This document shows positions 25,972 through 33,537 of a stretch of DNA of 38,155 bases, in pieces. Source of the DNA: Vulcanisaeta sp. (GTDB lineage Archaea; Thermoproteota; Thermoprotei; Thermoproteales; Thermocladiaceae); assembly GCA_023256215.1 (NCBI GenBank), contig JAGDXB010000014.1:1-38155 (forward strand). The letters are read 5' to 3'. The position numbers and the translations under genes were made by a program. Every line of letters starts with the position of its first letter. Position 1 is the first letter of the stretch. The notes below the pieces were generated by a model, which was not told the origin of the DNA, searched no databases, and saw nothing but the letters and a program-made list of their open reading frames with translations.

Positions 25972-26517
25972 ATGCAGAGGATAGTGGGTATGGCGATGCC
26001 CAGGTGGGATCTGGGTACGATTGGTTATGTGGCTGGTGAGCCTAAGGATATTGAGAAGTCCTATTCCGAGATGTTTTTACGGTGCTACCCGACTACGGTT
26101 GATATGACTAGGGAGATGAGTAGTAAGGTTTCTTGCATGTTCAAGGTCCTTAAGATGGGTTTACCTATACAGGCTATTGTGTTTTTTCTCGATCCTTACG
26201 GCATTGCCAACGATGTTGGTACTAGGTACGGTATTAATAGGAATTTAGTCCTTAGCAATGTTTATTCATGGTTCATCAATTATATGAGGAGCAATGGATT
26301 TATTTCAGACCTAGACCTTGTCGAGGTTGATGAGGAGCTTTCGGCATTGAGTGCTATTATTAAGGCAAGGGTTAATGGCAATGCCAGTGCGATTGCCGGT
26401 GTTGTGGCTACTATTGTTATGGTTAAGGGTTTTGATTACCACGGCTCTCCTATAAGGGTGGTAAATGTTAAGGACGATGCTGAGAAATATGTAGAGGGCT
26501 TAGTCGCTAGGCATTGA
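25972..26517 (+). CDS. Hypothetical protein, 181 aa
   Basis: I do not recognise this family. The protein starts 'MQRIVGMAMPRWDLGTIGYV' and appears to be a mixed alpha/beta soluble protein with no signal peptide. The middle has 'IQAIVFFLDPYGIANDVGTR'. Later 'IKARVNGNASAIAGVVATIV' looks like a helix followed by a hydrophobic strand. Cysteines are few ('LRCYPTT', 'VSCMFKV'). A longer frame opens at 25909, but it would overlap the divergent zinc-finger gene, and the TATA-like box lies 26 bases before 25972. Its stop overlaps the closing stem of the antisense sRNA candidate. Confidence 0.7.
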   Translation: MQRIVGMAMPRWDLGTIGYVAGEPKDIEKSYSEMFLRCYPTTVDMTREMSSKVSCMFKVLKMGLPIQAIVFFLDPYGIANDVGTRYGINRNLVLSNVYSWFINYMRSNGFISDLDLVEVDEELSALSAIIKARVNGNASAIAGVVATIVMVKGFDYHGSPIRVVNVKDDAEKYVEGLVARH

Positions 26518-26571
26518 TCAGCATTTCCGGCGTATATCATCTCATCAAATAAATGCCTCATCATCATCCAA
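26514..26571 (-). ncRNA. Candidate C/D box guide sRNA
   Basis: Read on the minus strand: a TTGG stem arm (26568-26571), C box ATGATGA (26561-26567), 12 bases, a D'-like TTGA, 4 bases, a C'-like ATGATAT, 12 bases, D box CTGA (26518-26521), and the closing arm TCAA (26514-26517). TTGG and TCAA can pair to close the kink-turn. The 12-4-4-7-12 spacing is that of archaeal dual-guide sRNAs. D' and C' are imperfect. The guide before D is ACGCCGGAAATG; its target is unknown. It overlaps the stop codon of the 181-aa gene on the other strand. Confidence 0.42.
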
Positions 26572-26659
26572 CTGATTCTAACCTTATATTCCTTATAAAG
26601 TCTTTTTATGTTATTTAAGGAAGGTGATTCTTAAATAAGGGATAACAATTATCTAAGCT

Positions 26660-27172
26660 ATGGTTGGGGGCACACCAATTAAGGAGAGCGAGATTAAGAA
26701 TTACCCTTATGAGGAGTGGACAAAGTCATTTCAATACAATGTAACGGCGGGTACTGCCTACTCCAGGTTCCTTGAGGGATTGAGAAATGGGAAGATATAT
26801 GGTACATACTGCAGTAGGTGTGGTCACGTATTCGTGCCACCAAAGATGTACTGTCCATACTGCTTCAGGCCCATTGATGGTTGGGTTGAAGTTAAGGATG
26901 AAGGTACGGTTGTGACCGCCGTAGTCAGCTACATAAGCGGGACCAGAGAACCTCTTAAGGAGCCCAGGGTTGTGGGCGTTATTAAGCTTGATGTTCCAGG
27001 TAAGGAATTTAGTGAGCATAGATTTCCTGGCATAATGCATTACCTATGTGTTGACCCGGAGGACGTCAAGGCTATGAAGGTGTTCGGCATGAGGGTTAAG
27101 GCCCGGTGGAAACCGGCGGCTCAAAGGATTGGTTCTATACTTGATATTGAGTGCTTTGAGCCCGTGAGGTGA
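26660..27172 (+). CDS. DUF35 OB-fold protein with zinc ribbon, copy 1
   Basis: The N-terminal helix region 'AYSRFLEGLRNGKIYGTYC' leads into a rubredoxin-like zinc ribbon with C51, C54, C65 and C68, followed by an OB-fold domain. This is the DUF35 family, whose archaeal members bridge acetoacetyl-CoA thiolase and HMG-CoA synthase in the mevalonate pathway or serve other thiolase-like enzymes. No thiolase or HMG-CoA synthase gene is in the window. The ATG at 26660 has a TATA-like cttaaataag about 26 bases upstream. It is co-transcribed with the second copy, whose start overlaps its stop. Confidence 0.88.
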   Translation: MVGGTPIKESEIKNYPYEEWTKSFQYNVTAGTAYSRFLEGLRNGKIYGTYCSRCGHVFVPPKMYCPYCFRPIDGWVEVKDEGTVVTAVVSYISGTREPLKEPRVVGVIKLDVPGKEFSEHRFPGIMHYLCVDPEDVKAMKVFGMRVKARWKPAAQRIGSILDIECFEPVR

Positions 27173-27645
27173 TGGGCATGTCCTTCGAAAAGCTTAACAT
27201 AAATAAGGATATTAGGCATTGGCTTCACACTATAGAGCAGGGATATAGATATACAGCTGGCCCAGTAGGTACGAAGTTCCTGGAGGGTCTCAGGGCTGGC
27301 AAATTACTCGCCGGCAAGTGTCCAGTATGCGGTAGGGTTATGATTCCGCCAAAGTCTTTCTGCCAGTATGACTTTGCTGAGATCAAGGAGCTTGTCGAGA
27401 TCGCGCCGTTGGGTGTTGTTAGGTCGTACACTGTGATTTACGAGGATTCCTACGGCAATAGGTTGTCTAAGCCCGTCATTGTTGGGTTCATAGAGTTTCC
27501 AGGTGTTGCTGGCGGTCTCGTGCACTACATAATAAATGTTGAACCCAATAACGTTAGGGTTGGGCTTAAGGTGAAGCCGGTATTTAAGCCGGAGGGCGAG
27601 AGGAGGGGTTCGGTAACGGATATTGTTGGTTTTGAACCTGCCTAA
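27172..27645 (+). CDS. DUF35 OB-fold protein, copy 2, altered zinc ribbon
   Basis: A paralogue of the preceding gene in the same operon, joined by a TGATG stop-start overlap. An ATG at 27178 would give two residues fewer. It shares the 'TKFLEGLRAGKLLAGKC' entry and the OB fold. Its ribbon reads C50, C53 and C64, then D67 ('CPVCGRVMIPPKSFCQYD'), so the fourth zinc ligand is aspartate instead of cysteine. Zinc binding may be weaker or use Asp as ligand. The two copies could form a heterodimer, or each could serve a different thiolase-like partner encoded elsewhere. Confidence 0.86.
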   Translation: MGMSFEKLNINKDIRHWLHTIEQGYRYTAGPVGTKFLEGLRAGKLLAGKCPVCGRVMIPPKSFCQYDFAEIKELVEIAPLGVVRSYTVIYEDSYGNRLSKPVIVGFIEFPGVAGGLVHYIINVEPNNVRVGLKVKPVFKPEGERRGSVTDIVGFEPA

Positions 27646-27693
27646 TCTATGCAGCAAAAATCTTAAAAGGAATTAAGGTTGTGGGCTTTCTGA

Positions 27694-28386
27694 ATGAGTC
27701 AGCAACAACGGCGTATACCGGTCTACAAGAAGATACTGCAGGATAAGGTTAAGGAGTGGATGATTAAGGAGTTTCTAAACTACAGGTTGGCTAAGCAGGG
27801 CTATGTTGATTCTGACGTGCTCAAGACACCGCTTGGTACCAGGATAATAATCTATGCCGAGAGGCCGAATTGGATTATCGGTAGGAAGGGAGTAATCGTT
27901 AAGGAACTCACAGATTTACTAAGTAAGAAGCTTGAGGTTGATAACCCAATTATAGACGTAACCCCGATACAAAACCCAGAACTTAATCCGAAGATCATAG
28001 CCAACAGGATTGCGTGGGCGATGACAAAGGGCGTTAAGTTCAGGAGGGCCGGTATGATAGCTGTTAGGCAAATAATGGATGGTGGGGCCAGGGGTACCGA
28101 GATAACCATCAGCGGTAAATTAACCAGCGAGAGGTCTAGGTTTGAGAAGTACGTATATGGCGTCATCTATAAGAATGGGTATGATGCAAAGACCAAGATC
28201 CAAAGATTCGTAGGCCAAGTACTACTCAAGCCTGGCCTTTATGGCATTGAGGTTAGAATAACGCCACCAATAAGGGTCAGTGACGAATTCCAGATAAAAC
28301 CGCCAACGAGGGAGGCCGCCGAGGCCCAGGTACAACCAGCGGTTACTGAGGAGGGTGGTGAAGGTGGCAGGCAGACAGAGGCTTAA
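27694..28386 (+). CDS. rps3: 30S ribosomal protein S3
   Basis: The 230-aa protein has an N-terminal KH domain ('RPNWIIGRKGVIVKELTDLL') and the S3 C-terminal domain ('VRQIMDGGARGTEITISGKL', 'GYDAKTKIQRF'), then a short Glu/Gly-rich tail. S3 lines the mRNA entry channel of the small subunit. The start is ATG at 27694 with a TATA-like tcttaaaagg about 28 bases upstream, so it heads its own transcription unit. In most archaea S3 lies inside the long S10 operon after L22; here it starts a short unit. Confidence 0.97.
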   Translation: MSQQQRRIPVYKKILQDKVKEWMIKEFLNYRLAKQGYVDSDVLKTPLGTRIIIYAERPNWIIGRKGVIVKELTDLLSKKLEVDNPIIDVTPIQNPELNPKIIANRIAWAMTKGVKFRRAGMIAVRQIMDGGARGTEITISGKLTSERSRFEKYVYGVIYKNGYDAKTKIQRFVGQVLLKPGLYGIEVRITPPIRVSDEFQIKPPTREAAEAQVQPAVTEEGGEGGRQTEA

Positions 28387-28585
28387 TGCGAAGACCATTA
28401 GGAACATGAAGCCTGAGGATAGGGCTAAATTGCTAGATGATCTGAGGAAGGAGTTACTAAGGCTTCAATCGCAGAGGAGTCGAGGTACTCTAGAAAGCCC
28501 TGGCAGGGTTAGGGCGATCAGGAGGGCGGTGGCTAGAATATTAACTATAATGAATGAGGAGGCTAAGACCAAGACCGCTAAGTAA
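28355..28585 (+). CDS. rpl29: 50S ribosomal protein L29
   Basis: L29 is a small helical protein near the exit tunnel. The motif 'AKTIRNMKPEDRAKLLDDLR' followed by 'KELLRLQSQRS' matches the family. The coding region overlaps the end of rps3. Three in-frame GTG codons (28355, 28358, 28364) are possible starts; a gaggag motif at 28347-28353 is best spaced for 28358 or 28364, and the latter gives 'MAGRQRLNAKTIRNM', closest to other L29 proteins. I keep the longest frame, but the true start may be up to 9 bases later. Confidence 0.93.
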   Translation: MVKVAGRQRLNAKTIRNMKPEDRAKLLDDLRKELLRLQSQRSRGTLESPGRVRAIRRAVARILTIMNEEAKTKTAK

Positions 28586-28590
28586 TACTG

Positions 28591-28842
28591 ATGGTTAATT
28601 CATTGTTATTTAAGTTCATAACAACCACTAAGTGTAGGAATAACTCGCTCAATGGTATTAATGGTATCGTCATTGACGAGACGGCAAACACCATTAAGGT
28701 ATTGACATTAACGGGGTCTGTGAAGACCATAATAAAGGAGGATTGTTGGTTCTACGTCAATGTTGATGGATGTACGTACTTAATCAACGGCCGTAAACTA
28801 ATTACCAAAGGTAAAGGAAGGAAAACTTTTAAGTTTGTCTAG
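28591..28842 (+). CDS. rnp1: RNase P protein component 1 (Rpp29/Pop4), short form
   Basis: The 83-aa product has the Rpp29 core: 'LNGINGIVIDETANTIKVLT', then 'IIKEDCWFYV' and 'INGRKLITKGKGRKT', matching the barrel segment 'GIxGxVVDETxxTL...K..A.F.F.....V.GxxL...R'. The position directly after rpl29 is the standard archaeal place for rnp1. Rpp29 works with Rpp21 at the specificity domain of RNase P RNA. The N-terminal helical extension of many family members is missing. It is retained in an organism that probably has a minimised RNase P RNA (see findings). The call rests on both motif and context. Confidence 0.75.
   Translation: MVNSLLFKFITTTKCRNNSLNGINGIVIDETANTIKVLTLTGSVKTIIKEDCWFYVNVDGCTYLINGRKLITKGKGRKTFKFV
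28824..28835 (+). promoter_or_regulatory. TATA-like box for atpE inside the end of rnp1
   Basis: The bases aacttttaagtt are centred about 26 bases before the GTG at 28856. They lie within the rnp1 coding region, so atpE may have its own promoter in addition to any read-through. This also favours the 28856 start over the TTG at 28835. Confidence 0.45.
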
Positions 28843-28855
28843 TAGTCATTGTTTC

Positions 28856-29452
28856 GTGTCCGAGCAGGAGCTTACTGAGCGATTAATTAATGGCGTTATT
28901 GAGAGACTTACTAATGAGATTAATGAGTGGAGTAATAATGTTAGGTTAAGGGCTGAAGCCGAGCTATTTGATAGCGTTAAGTCTATCATTGATAAGTATT
29001 CGGGTACGCTCGAGAATATAGATAAGGAACTGAATATGGAGAGGGAATACAAGCTCTATGACGAGACAATGAAAGCAAAGAGGGAAAGGCTAAGTATTAT
29101 TGATAACGCCTATGCAGAGGTTATTGAGAAGATAAAGGAGAAAATAAGCTCTATGAGGGGTACCGATGATTACAGGAAGTTCCTAAGAAATTCCATACTT
29201 TGGGCGTTATCAATAATCGGTTCTAATGATATAGTGATTACTGCTAGTAAGTCGGATAAGGACGTTGTGAAGAGCATAATTACTGAGCTTAACATTAATG
29301 CCACAATAAATACTACGAAGGAAAATCTTCTTGGAGTTATTGTTAGTTCAAGCGATGGTTCAATAAAGGTTGACGCAACACTAGACTCGAGATTAAGACT
29401 TATGGAGCACCAAATAAAGTCACTATTAACGCAGTTAGCACTTTCAGGATGA
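28856..29452 (+). CDS. atpE: A-type ATP synthase subunit E
   Basis: Subunit E forms the peripheral stalk with subunit H/G. The protein opens 'SEQELTERLINGVIERLTNE' and has a long charged coiled coil to about residue 105, then a globular C-terminal domain ('NDIVITASKSDKDVVKSI', 'GVIVSSSDGSIKVDATLDSR') that binds the A/B head. 'GVIVSSSDGSI' followed by 'TLDSRL' is the typical E-subunit end. The GTG at 28856 is preferred over a TTG at 28835, giving 198 aa. It is followed 46 bases later by atpA. Confidence 0.9.
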   Translation: MSEQELTERLINGVIERLTNEINEWSNNVRLRAEAELFDSVKSIIDKYSGTLENIDKELNMEREYKLYDETMKAKRERLSIIDNAYAEVIEKIKEKISSMRGTDDYRKFLRNSILWALSIIGSNDIVITASKSDKDVVKSIITELNINATINTTKENLLGVIVSSSDGSIKVDATLDSRLRLMEHQIKSLLTQLALSG

Positions 29453-29466
29453 TTTAACGAGGAATT

Positions 29467-29477
29467 AATTTTAAATA
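29467..29477 (+). promoter_or_regulatory. TATA-like box for atpA
   Basis: The bases attttaaatat are centred about 27 bases before the GTG at 29499. This supports that start, which puts the first family-conserved residues at position 2, over the earlier in-frame start at 29484. Confidence 0.5.
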
Positions 29478-29498
29478 TGCAAATTGTTTTTAAGCACC

Positions 29499-31307
29499 GT
29501 GTCGTTAAGCAAAGGTAAGATAGTATACATAAGCGGGCCTGTGGTTAAGGCAGAATTACCTGGAGCCCTACTTTATGAGTTAGTCTTTGTTGGTGAATTG
29601 GGGCTTTTTGGAGAGGTTGTTAGGATTCAGGGAGACATGGCCTTTATACAGGTCTATGAGGAGACCACGGGTTTAAGGCCTGGAGAGCCTGTTGTAAGGA
29701 CTGGTGAGCCATTAAGCGCTTGGTTAGGGCCTGGAATTTTAAATAGGGTCTATGATGGTGTCCAGCGCCCACTTCAGCTGATATTTGACCTAACGAAAAG
29801 ACCCTTTGTTGCAAGAGGCATTAACTATGAAAAATCACCACCACTAGACTTCAATAAGAAGTGGAAGTGGATACCAAAGGTTAAGGTTGGCGATGAGGTT
29901 GAGGTTGGAGACGTATTGGGTGTTGTCCCGGAGACGCCGCTTGTTGAGCATAGGATACTCTACCCACCAATACATAGGAGGGGTGGTGTCGTTAAGTACA
30001 TAGCACCGGAGGGTGAGTATACGCTAAATGATGTTATTGCGGAGGTCGAGACGCCGGAGGGTACGGTCGAGGTTAAGATGTGGCATAAATGGCCTGTCAG
30101 GAGGCCAAGGCCGTTTAAGGAGAAGCTGCCTCCAGTTGAGCCACTAATCACGGGCATAAGGACCATAGACACGTTATTCCCAATAGCCATCGGAGGTGCG
30201 GCCGCAATACCAGGACCCTTTGGAAGCGGGAAGACGGTAACCATAAGGACACTGGCTATGTATAGCCAAGCCAAGCTAGTATTCCCAGTACTCTGCGGTG
30301 AGCGTGGTAATGAGGCTGCTGACGCACTTCAAGGCTTACTTAAGTTAGTTGATCCAACCACGGGCAGGCCTTTGATGGAGAGGACCACGATTATTGTTAA
30401 TACTTCTAACATGCCTGTGGCCGCTAGGGAGGCTAGTATCTACATGGGTGTTACAATTGCTGAGTACTTTAGGGATCAGGGCTATGATGCGTTCTTAATG
30501 GCTGATTCAACGAGTAGGTGGGCAGAGGCAATGAGGGAGGTTGCACTTAGAATTGGTGAGATGCCCAGCGAGGAGGGATTCCCGGCATACCTACCGACTA
30601 GGTTGGCGGAGTTCTACGAGAGGGCTGGTAGGGTTGTGACGCTTGGTAAGGAGCATAGGCTTGGTTCAGTAACGATAGCAGCCTCCGTTTCACCACCTGG
30701 TGGTGATTTCACAGAGCCCGTGACAAGCCATACCCTGAGATTCATAGGTGCCTTCTGGCCTCTTGACGCTAAGCTCGCTTACTCAAGGCATTACCCGGCC
30801 ATTAATTGGTTGCAGGGGTTCAGTAGGTACGTTGATACTGTGGCCGAGTGGTACCAGAAGAACGTGGCGCCTGACTGGAGGGAGCTTAGGGATGAGGCTG
30901 TTAGAATATTGACTAGGGAGGCCGAGCTTCAGGAGGTTGTTAGGATATTGGGTACCGAGGCGCTAAGTGAGCAGGAGAAGCATCTACTTAATGCCGCATT
31001 CCTCATTAGGGAGGGCATCCTAAAACAGGATGCTTACCACCCAATCGACGTTAAGTCCCTACCGCCAAAGCAGTACTGGTTGTTGAGGTTAATGATAACA
31101 TTCTATAGGAAGGGTCTCGAGGCCATAAGTCGCGGAGTACCTGCCTCAGCCCTCAGAGAACTTGATATAGTAAAGAGACTACCGAGACTTAGAATGGAGG
31201 TTAAGAACGAGGAGTACCAGAAACTGATTGACTATGAGAAGGAACTAATAAATGCCATAGAAAACCTAACTAAACAATACGAGTCACAAAGAATAGCCAA
31301 GGCATAA
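29499..31307 (+). CDS. atpA: A-type ATP synthase catalytic subunit A
   Basis: The catalytic subunit of the archaeal rotary ATPase, 602 aa from the GTG at 29499. The N-terminal beta-barrel opens 'GKIVYISGPVVKAELPGALL', and the bulge domain typical of A (absent in B) spans about 115-205. Walker A 'GPFGSGKT' lies at 239-246; the P-loop phenylalanine is typical of A subunits. 'CGERGNEAADAL', 'FLMADSTSRWAEAMREV' and 'SVSPPGGDFTEPVTSHTLR' form the rest of the active site. Subunit B and the membrane subunits are not in the window; subunit F is at 24634 on the other strand. Confidence 0.97.
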   Translation: MSLSKGKIVYISGPVVKAELPGALLYELVFVGELGLFGEVVRIQGDMAFIQVYEETTGLRPGEPVVRTGEPLSAWLGPGILNRVYDGVQRPLQLIFDLTKRPFVARGINYEKSPPLDFNKKWKWIPKVKVGDEVEVGDVLGVVPETPLVEHRILYPPIHRRGGVVKYIAPEGEYTLNDVIAEVETPEGTVEVKMWHKWPVRRPRPFKEKLPPVEPLITGIRTIDTLFPIAIGGAAAIPGPFGSGKTVTIRTLAMYSQAKLVFPVLCGERGNEAADALQGLLKLVDPTTGRPLMERTTIIVNTSNMPVAAREASIYMGVTIAEYFRDQGYDAFLMADSTSRWAEAMREVALRIGEMPSEEGFPAYLPTRLAEFYERAGRVVTLGKEHRLGSVTIAASVSPPGGDFTEPVTSHTLRFIGAFWPLDAKLAYSRHYPAINWLQGFSRYVDTVAEWYQKNVAPDWRELRDEAVRILTREAELQEVVRILGTEALSEQEKHLLNAAFLIREGILKQDAYHPIDVKSLPPKQYWLLRLMITFYRKGLEAISRGVPASALRELDIVKRLPRLRMEVKNEEYQKLIDYEKELINAIENLTKQYESQRIAKA

Positions 31308-31354
31308 CCGTTCTGTTCAATTGTTATCCTTAATTAAACCTATTATTTACTAAG

Positions 31355-31921
31355 CTAGGCCCTAAGTATGCTGATCAACGATTTTAACACCTGGTAATCA
31401 TTAGGTCCACAAACCACAATAACTGAATCATTGCAATTAATATTAATGAATCTATTACGTAAGAGTGCGCCAAGCTCTGGGTCCCAATCCTCAAGGTACT
31501 TCTCAAGCCTTAGTATTAGGAATTTATTTCCTGAGCACTCATACCTTAGGAACAATGCGGCATCTGCACCATTCTTTATGGCTATATCCCTAAGCCTAAC
31601 TACATCGCCTTCATTAATATCCTTCTTAACGACTGACATGTAGCATTTCTTACATTCGCAATTGAATAATTTCGCAAAATCGCTGCCTTCATCGATTTGG
31701 CTTATTCCATAATCGCTTAATAATCTTAGTAGTAATTCCTCACCTTTGCTCGTTAATTCGGCACCGCCTTTTAATGATCTGATTGCCCCTTGATCTCTCA
31801 ATTCGTTGAGAATTCTCCTAACAACGCCCTCGCCTAAACCGGTCATGGAGCTTATGGAGTACCTACCCATCCTTCCATGCCTCTTGAGCGTCAATAATAC
31901 TGTTAATGCCTCAATGGACAT
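31355..31921 (-). CDS. DUF4443 winged-helix protein
   Basis: The N-terminal ~75 residues have a winged-helix pattern ('GRYSISSMTGLGEGVVRRIL', 'LRDQGAIRSLKGGAELTSKG'). The rest is the DUF4443-like domain found in archaeal regulators, with a 'CECKKC' cluster near the junction that may bind a metal, and 'DAALFLRYECSGNKFLILRL' in the core. It is presumably a transcriptional regulator with a ligand-binding C-terminus; ligand and targets are unknown. It is a single gene, convergent with atpA and divergent from cysS. Confidence 0.8.
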   Translation of the reverse strand: MSIEALTVLLTLKRHGRMGRYSISSMTGLGEGVVRRILNELRDQGAIRSLKGGAELTSKGEELLLRLLSDYGISQIDEGSDFAKLFNCECKKCYMSVVKKDINEGDVVRLRDIAIKNGADAALFLRYECSGNKFLILRLEKYLEDWDPELGALLRNRFININCNDSVIVVCGPNDYQVLKSLISILRA

Positions 31922-32002
31922 CTAATTAAAACTGTGAATAGCCGAAAATAAGTTTTCTCCTTAAATATTCAGGGCTAACGCTTATTAATCCTCTATATAG
32001 CT

Positions 32003-33505
32003 ATGCCTGGTGACCATTATCTGCCCAGTAAGGGCGCTTATGTAAACTCGAAGGAGCTACCAATAATAGTATATAACACAGCGTCGAAAAGCCTCGAGAA
32101 AATAACCCTATTAAGGCCCGGCCTGGTTAGGATTTACGTATGTGGATTAACGCCCTACGATTCAATGCACGTTGGGCATGCGAGGACTTTTGTGTTTTAC
32201 GATATATTTAGGAGATATCTTGAGTACCTTGGTCTTGAGGTTAGGTTCGTCACCAACTTCACGGATATTGATGATAAGATAATCAATAGGGCTAAGCAGG
32301 AGTTTGGGAGTGACTTAATTAATAGGTGGTATGACGTACCGAGTAGGTACATTAGGGAGTTCTTTGAGGCTATGGATAGGTTATACGTAAAGAGGGCGTA
32401 TGCCTATCCAAAGGTCACTGAGAATGTTAATGACATGCTTAAGTGGATACAGGAGCTCGTTAATAGGGGTCTAGCCTACGTTAGTCCTGACGGTTCTGTC
32501 TACTTCGACATAACGAAGGTTCCTAGGTATGGTGAATTTTCGGGGCAGAAGGTTGAGGAATTGATTGCTGGTGCAAGGGTTGAGCCGGAGCCAGGTAAGA
32601 GGAATCCTCTTGATTTTGCACTTTGGAAGTCCTGGAGTGAGGGTGAGCCTTGGTGGAATAGTCCCTGGAGTCCAGGTAGACCTGGTTGGCACCTTGAGTG
32701 TGTCGTAATGTCTAGCAAGTACCTGGGTGTCCCGTTTGATATCCATGGTGGTGGTCAAGACCTAATATTTCCACACCATGAGAACGAAATTGCCATAGCC
32801 AGGGTCTACTTTGGCATTGATTATTTTGCTAGGTATTGGATTCACGTGGGTCTTGTGACGATTAGAGGCCAAAAAATGAGTAAGTCCCTGGGTAATATAA
32901 TACCCATAATGGATGTGCTGAGAAGGTATGACGGTGAAGTTTTGAGGCTTTATTACGCAATGACCCAGTATAGAAAGCCCATGGATTTCGACCCTGACGC
33001 CCTTGATCAGATTAGGAACACATTAATGAGCATTTACGCGGCATATGATGAATTAATGGAGGCGATCAACGAGGCACCCGAGAGGGGTGATAAGGATGAG
33101 GAGTTGATTAGCAGGGTAAATAACTATGTCGATTCGTTTGAGGCATCATTAAATAATGATTTAAACACAAGTAATGCCGTGGCATCGCTGATAGAGTTCG
33201 CTAGGTACATAACATCCACGGTGATCTATAACGCACAGCACTACTCAAAGGGCGCCCTAACAAATGCACTAACCGCATTTAGTGATTTAGCCAATATAAT
33301 AGGTGTGCTTAATAGGACGAAGCTACCGCCATCAATGATATCACTAATTAACACCCTGATCAACATTAGGTCCCAATTAAGGGCTAAGAAGATGTTTGAT
33401 TTAGCCGACGTCATTAGGAATGAATTGAGTAAATTAGGCGTTGTGGTTAGTGATGTTGGTAACAAGACCTACTGGTACATCGACAGAGATAAATTCCTCG
33501 CATAA
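32003..33505 (+). CDS. cysS: Cysteinyl-tRNA synthetase
   Basis: Class I synthetase of 500 aa with the HIGH motif as 'HVGHA' (H56-V-G-H59) and the KMSKS motif in 'KMSKSLGN'. The zinc-site cysteines are in 'YVCGLTPYDS' (C47) and 'LECVVMSS', with histidines in 'IFPHHENEIA'. 'FTDIDDKII' is also diagnostic. It charges tRNA-Cys. The ATG at 32003 has a cttattaat motif about 18 bases upstream and another AT-rich motif further up. Length and all active-site residues are normal. Confidence 0.97.
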   Translation: MPGDHYLPSKGAYVNSKELPIIVYNTASKSLEKITLLRPGLVRIYVCGLTPYDSMHVGHARTFVFYDIFRRYLEYLGLEVRFVTNFTDIDDKIINRAKQEFGSDLINRWYDVPSRYIREFFEAMDRLYVKRAYAYPKVTENVNDMLKWIQELVNRGLAYVSPDGSVYFDITKVPRYGEFSGQKVEELIAGARVEPEPGKRNPLDFALWKSWSEGEPWWNSPWSPGRPGWHLECVVMSSKYLGVPFDIHGGGQDLIFPHHENEIAIARVYFGIDYFARYWIHVGLVTIRGQKMSKSLGNIIPIMDVLRRYDGEVLRLYYAMTQYRKPMDFDPDALDQIRNTLMSIYAAYDELMEAINEAPERGDKDEELISRVNNYVDSFEASLNNDLNTSNAVASLIEFARYITSTVIYNAQHYSKGALTNALTAFSDLANIIGVLNRTKLPPSMISLINTLINIRSQLRAKKMFDLADVIRNELSKLGVVVSDVGNKTYWYIDRDKFLA

Positions 33506-33537
33506 CACTTAATACTGAGACTATTATATAATTAATT

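Noticed and set aside
27304-27657. Open frame of 117 aa on the minus strand
   Set aside because: Antisense to the second DUF35 gene, which has clear motifs and operon context.
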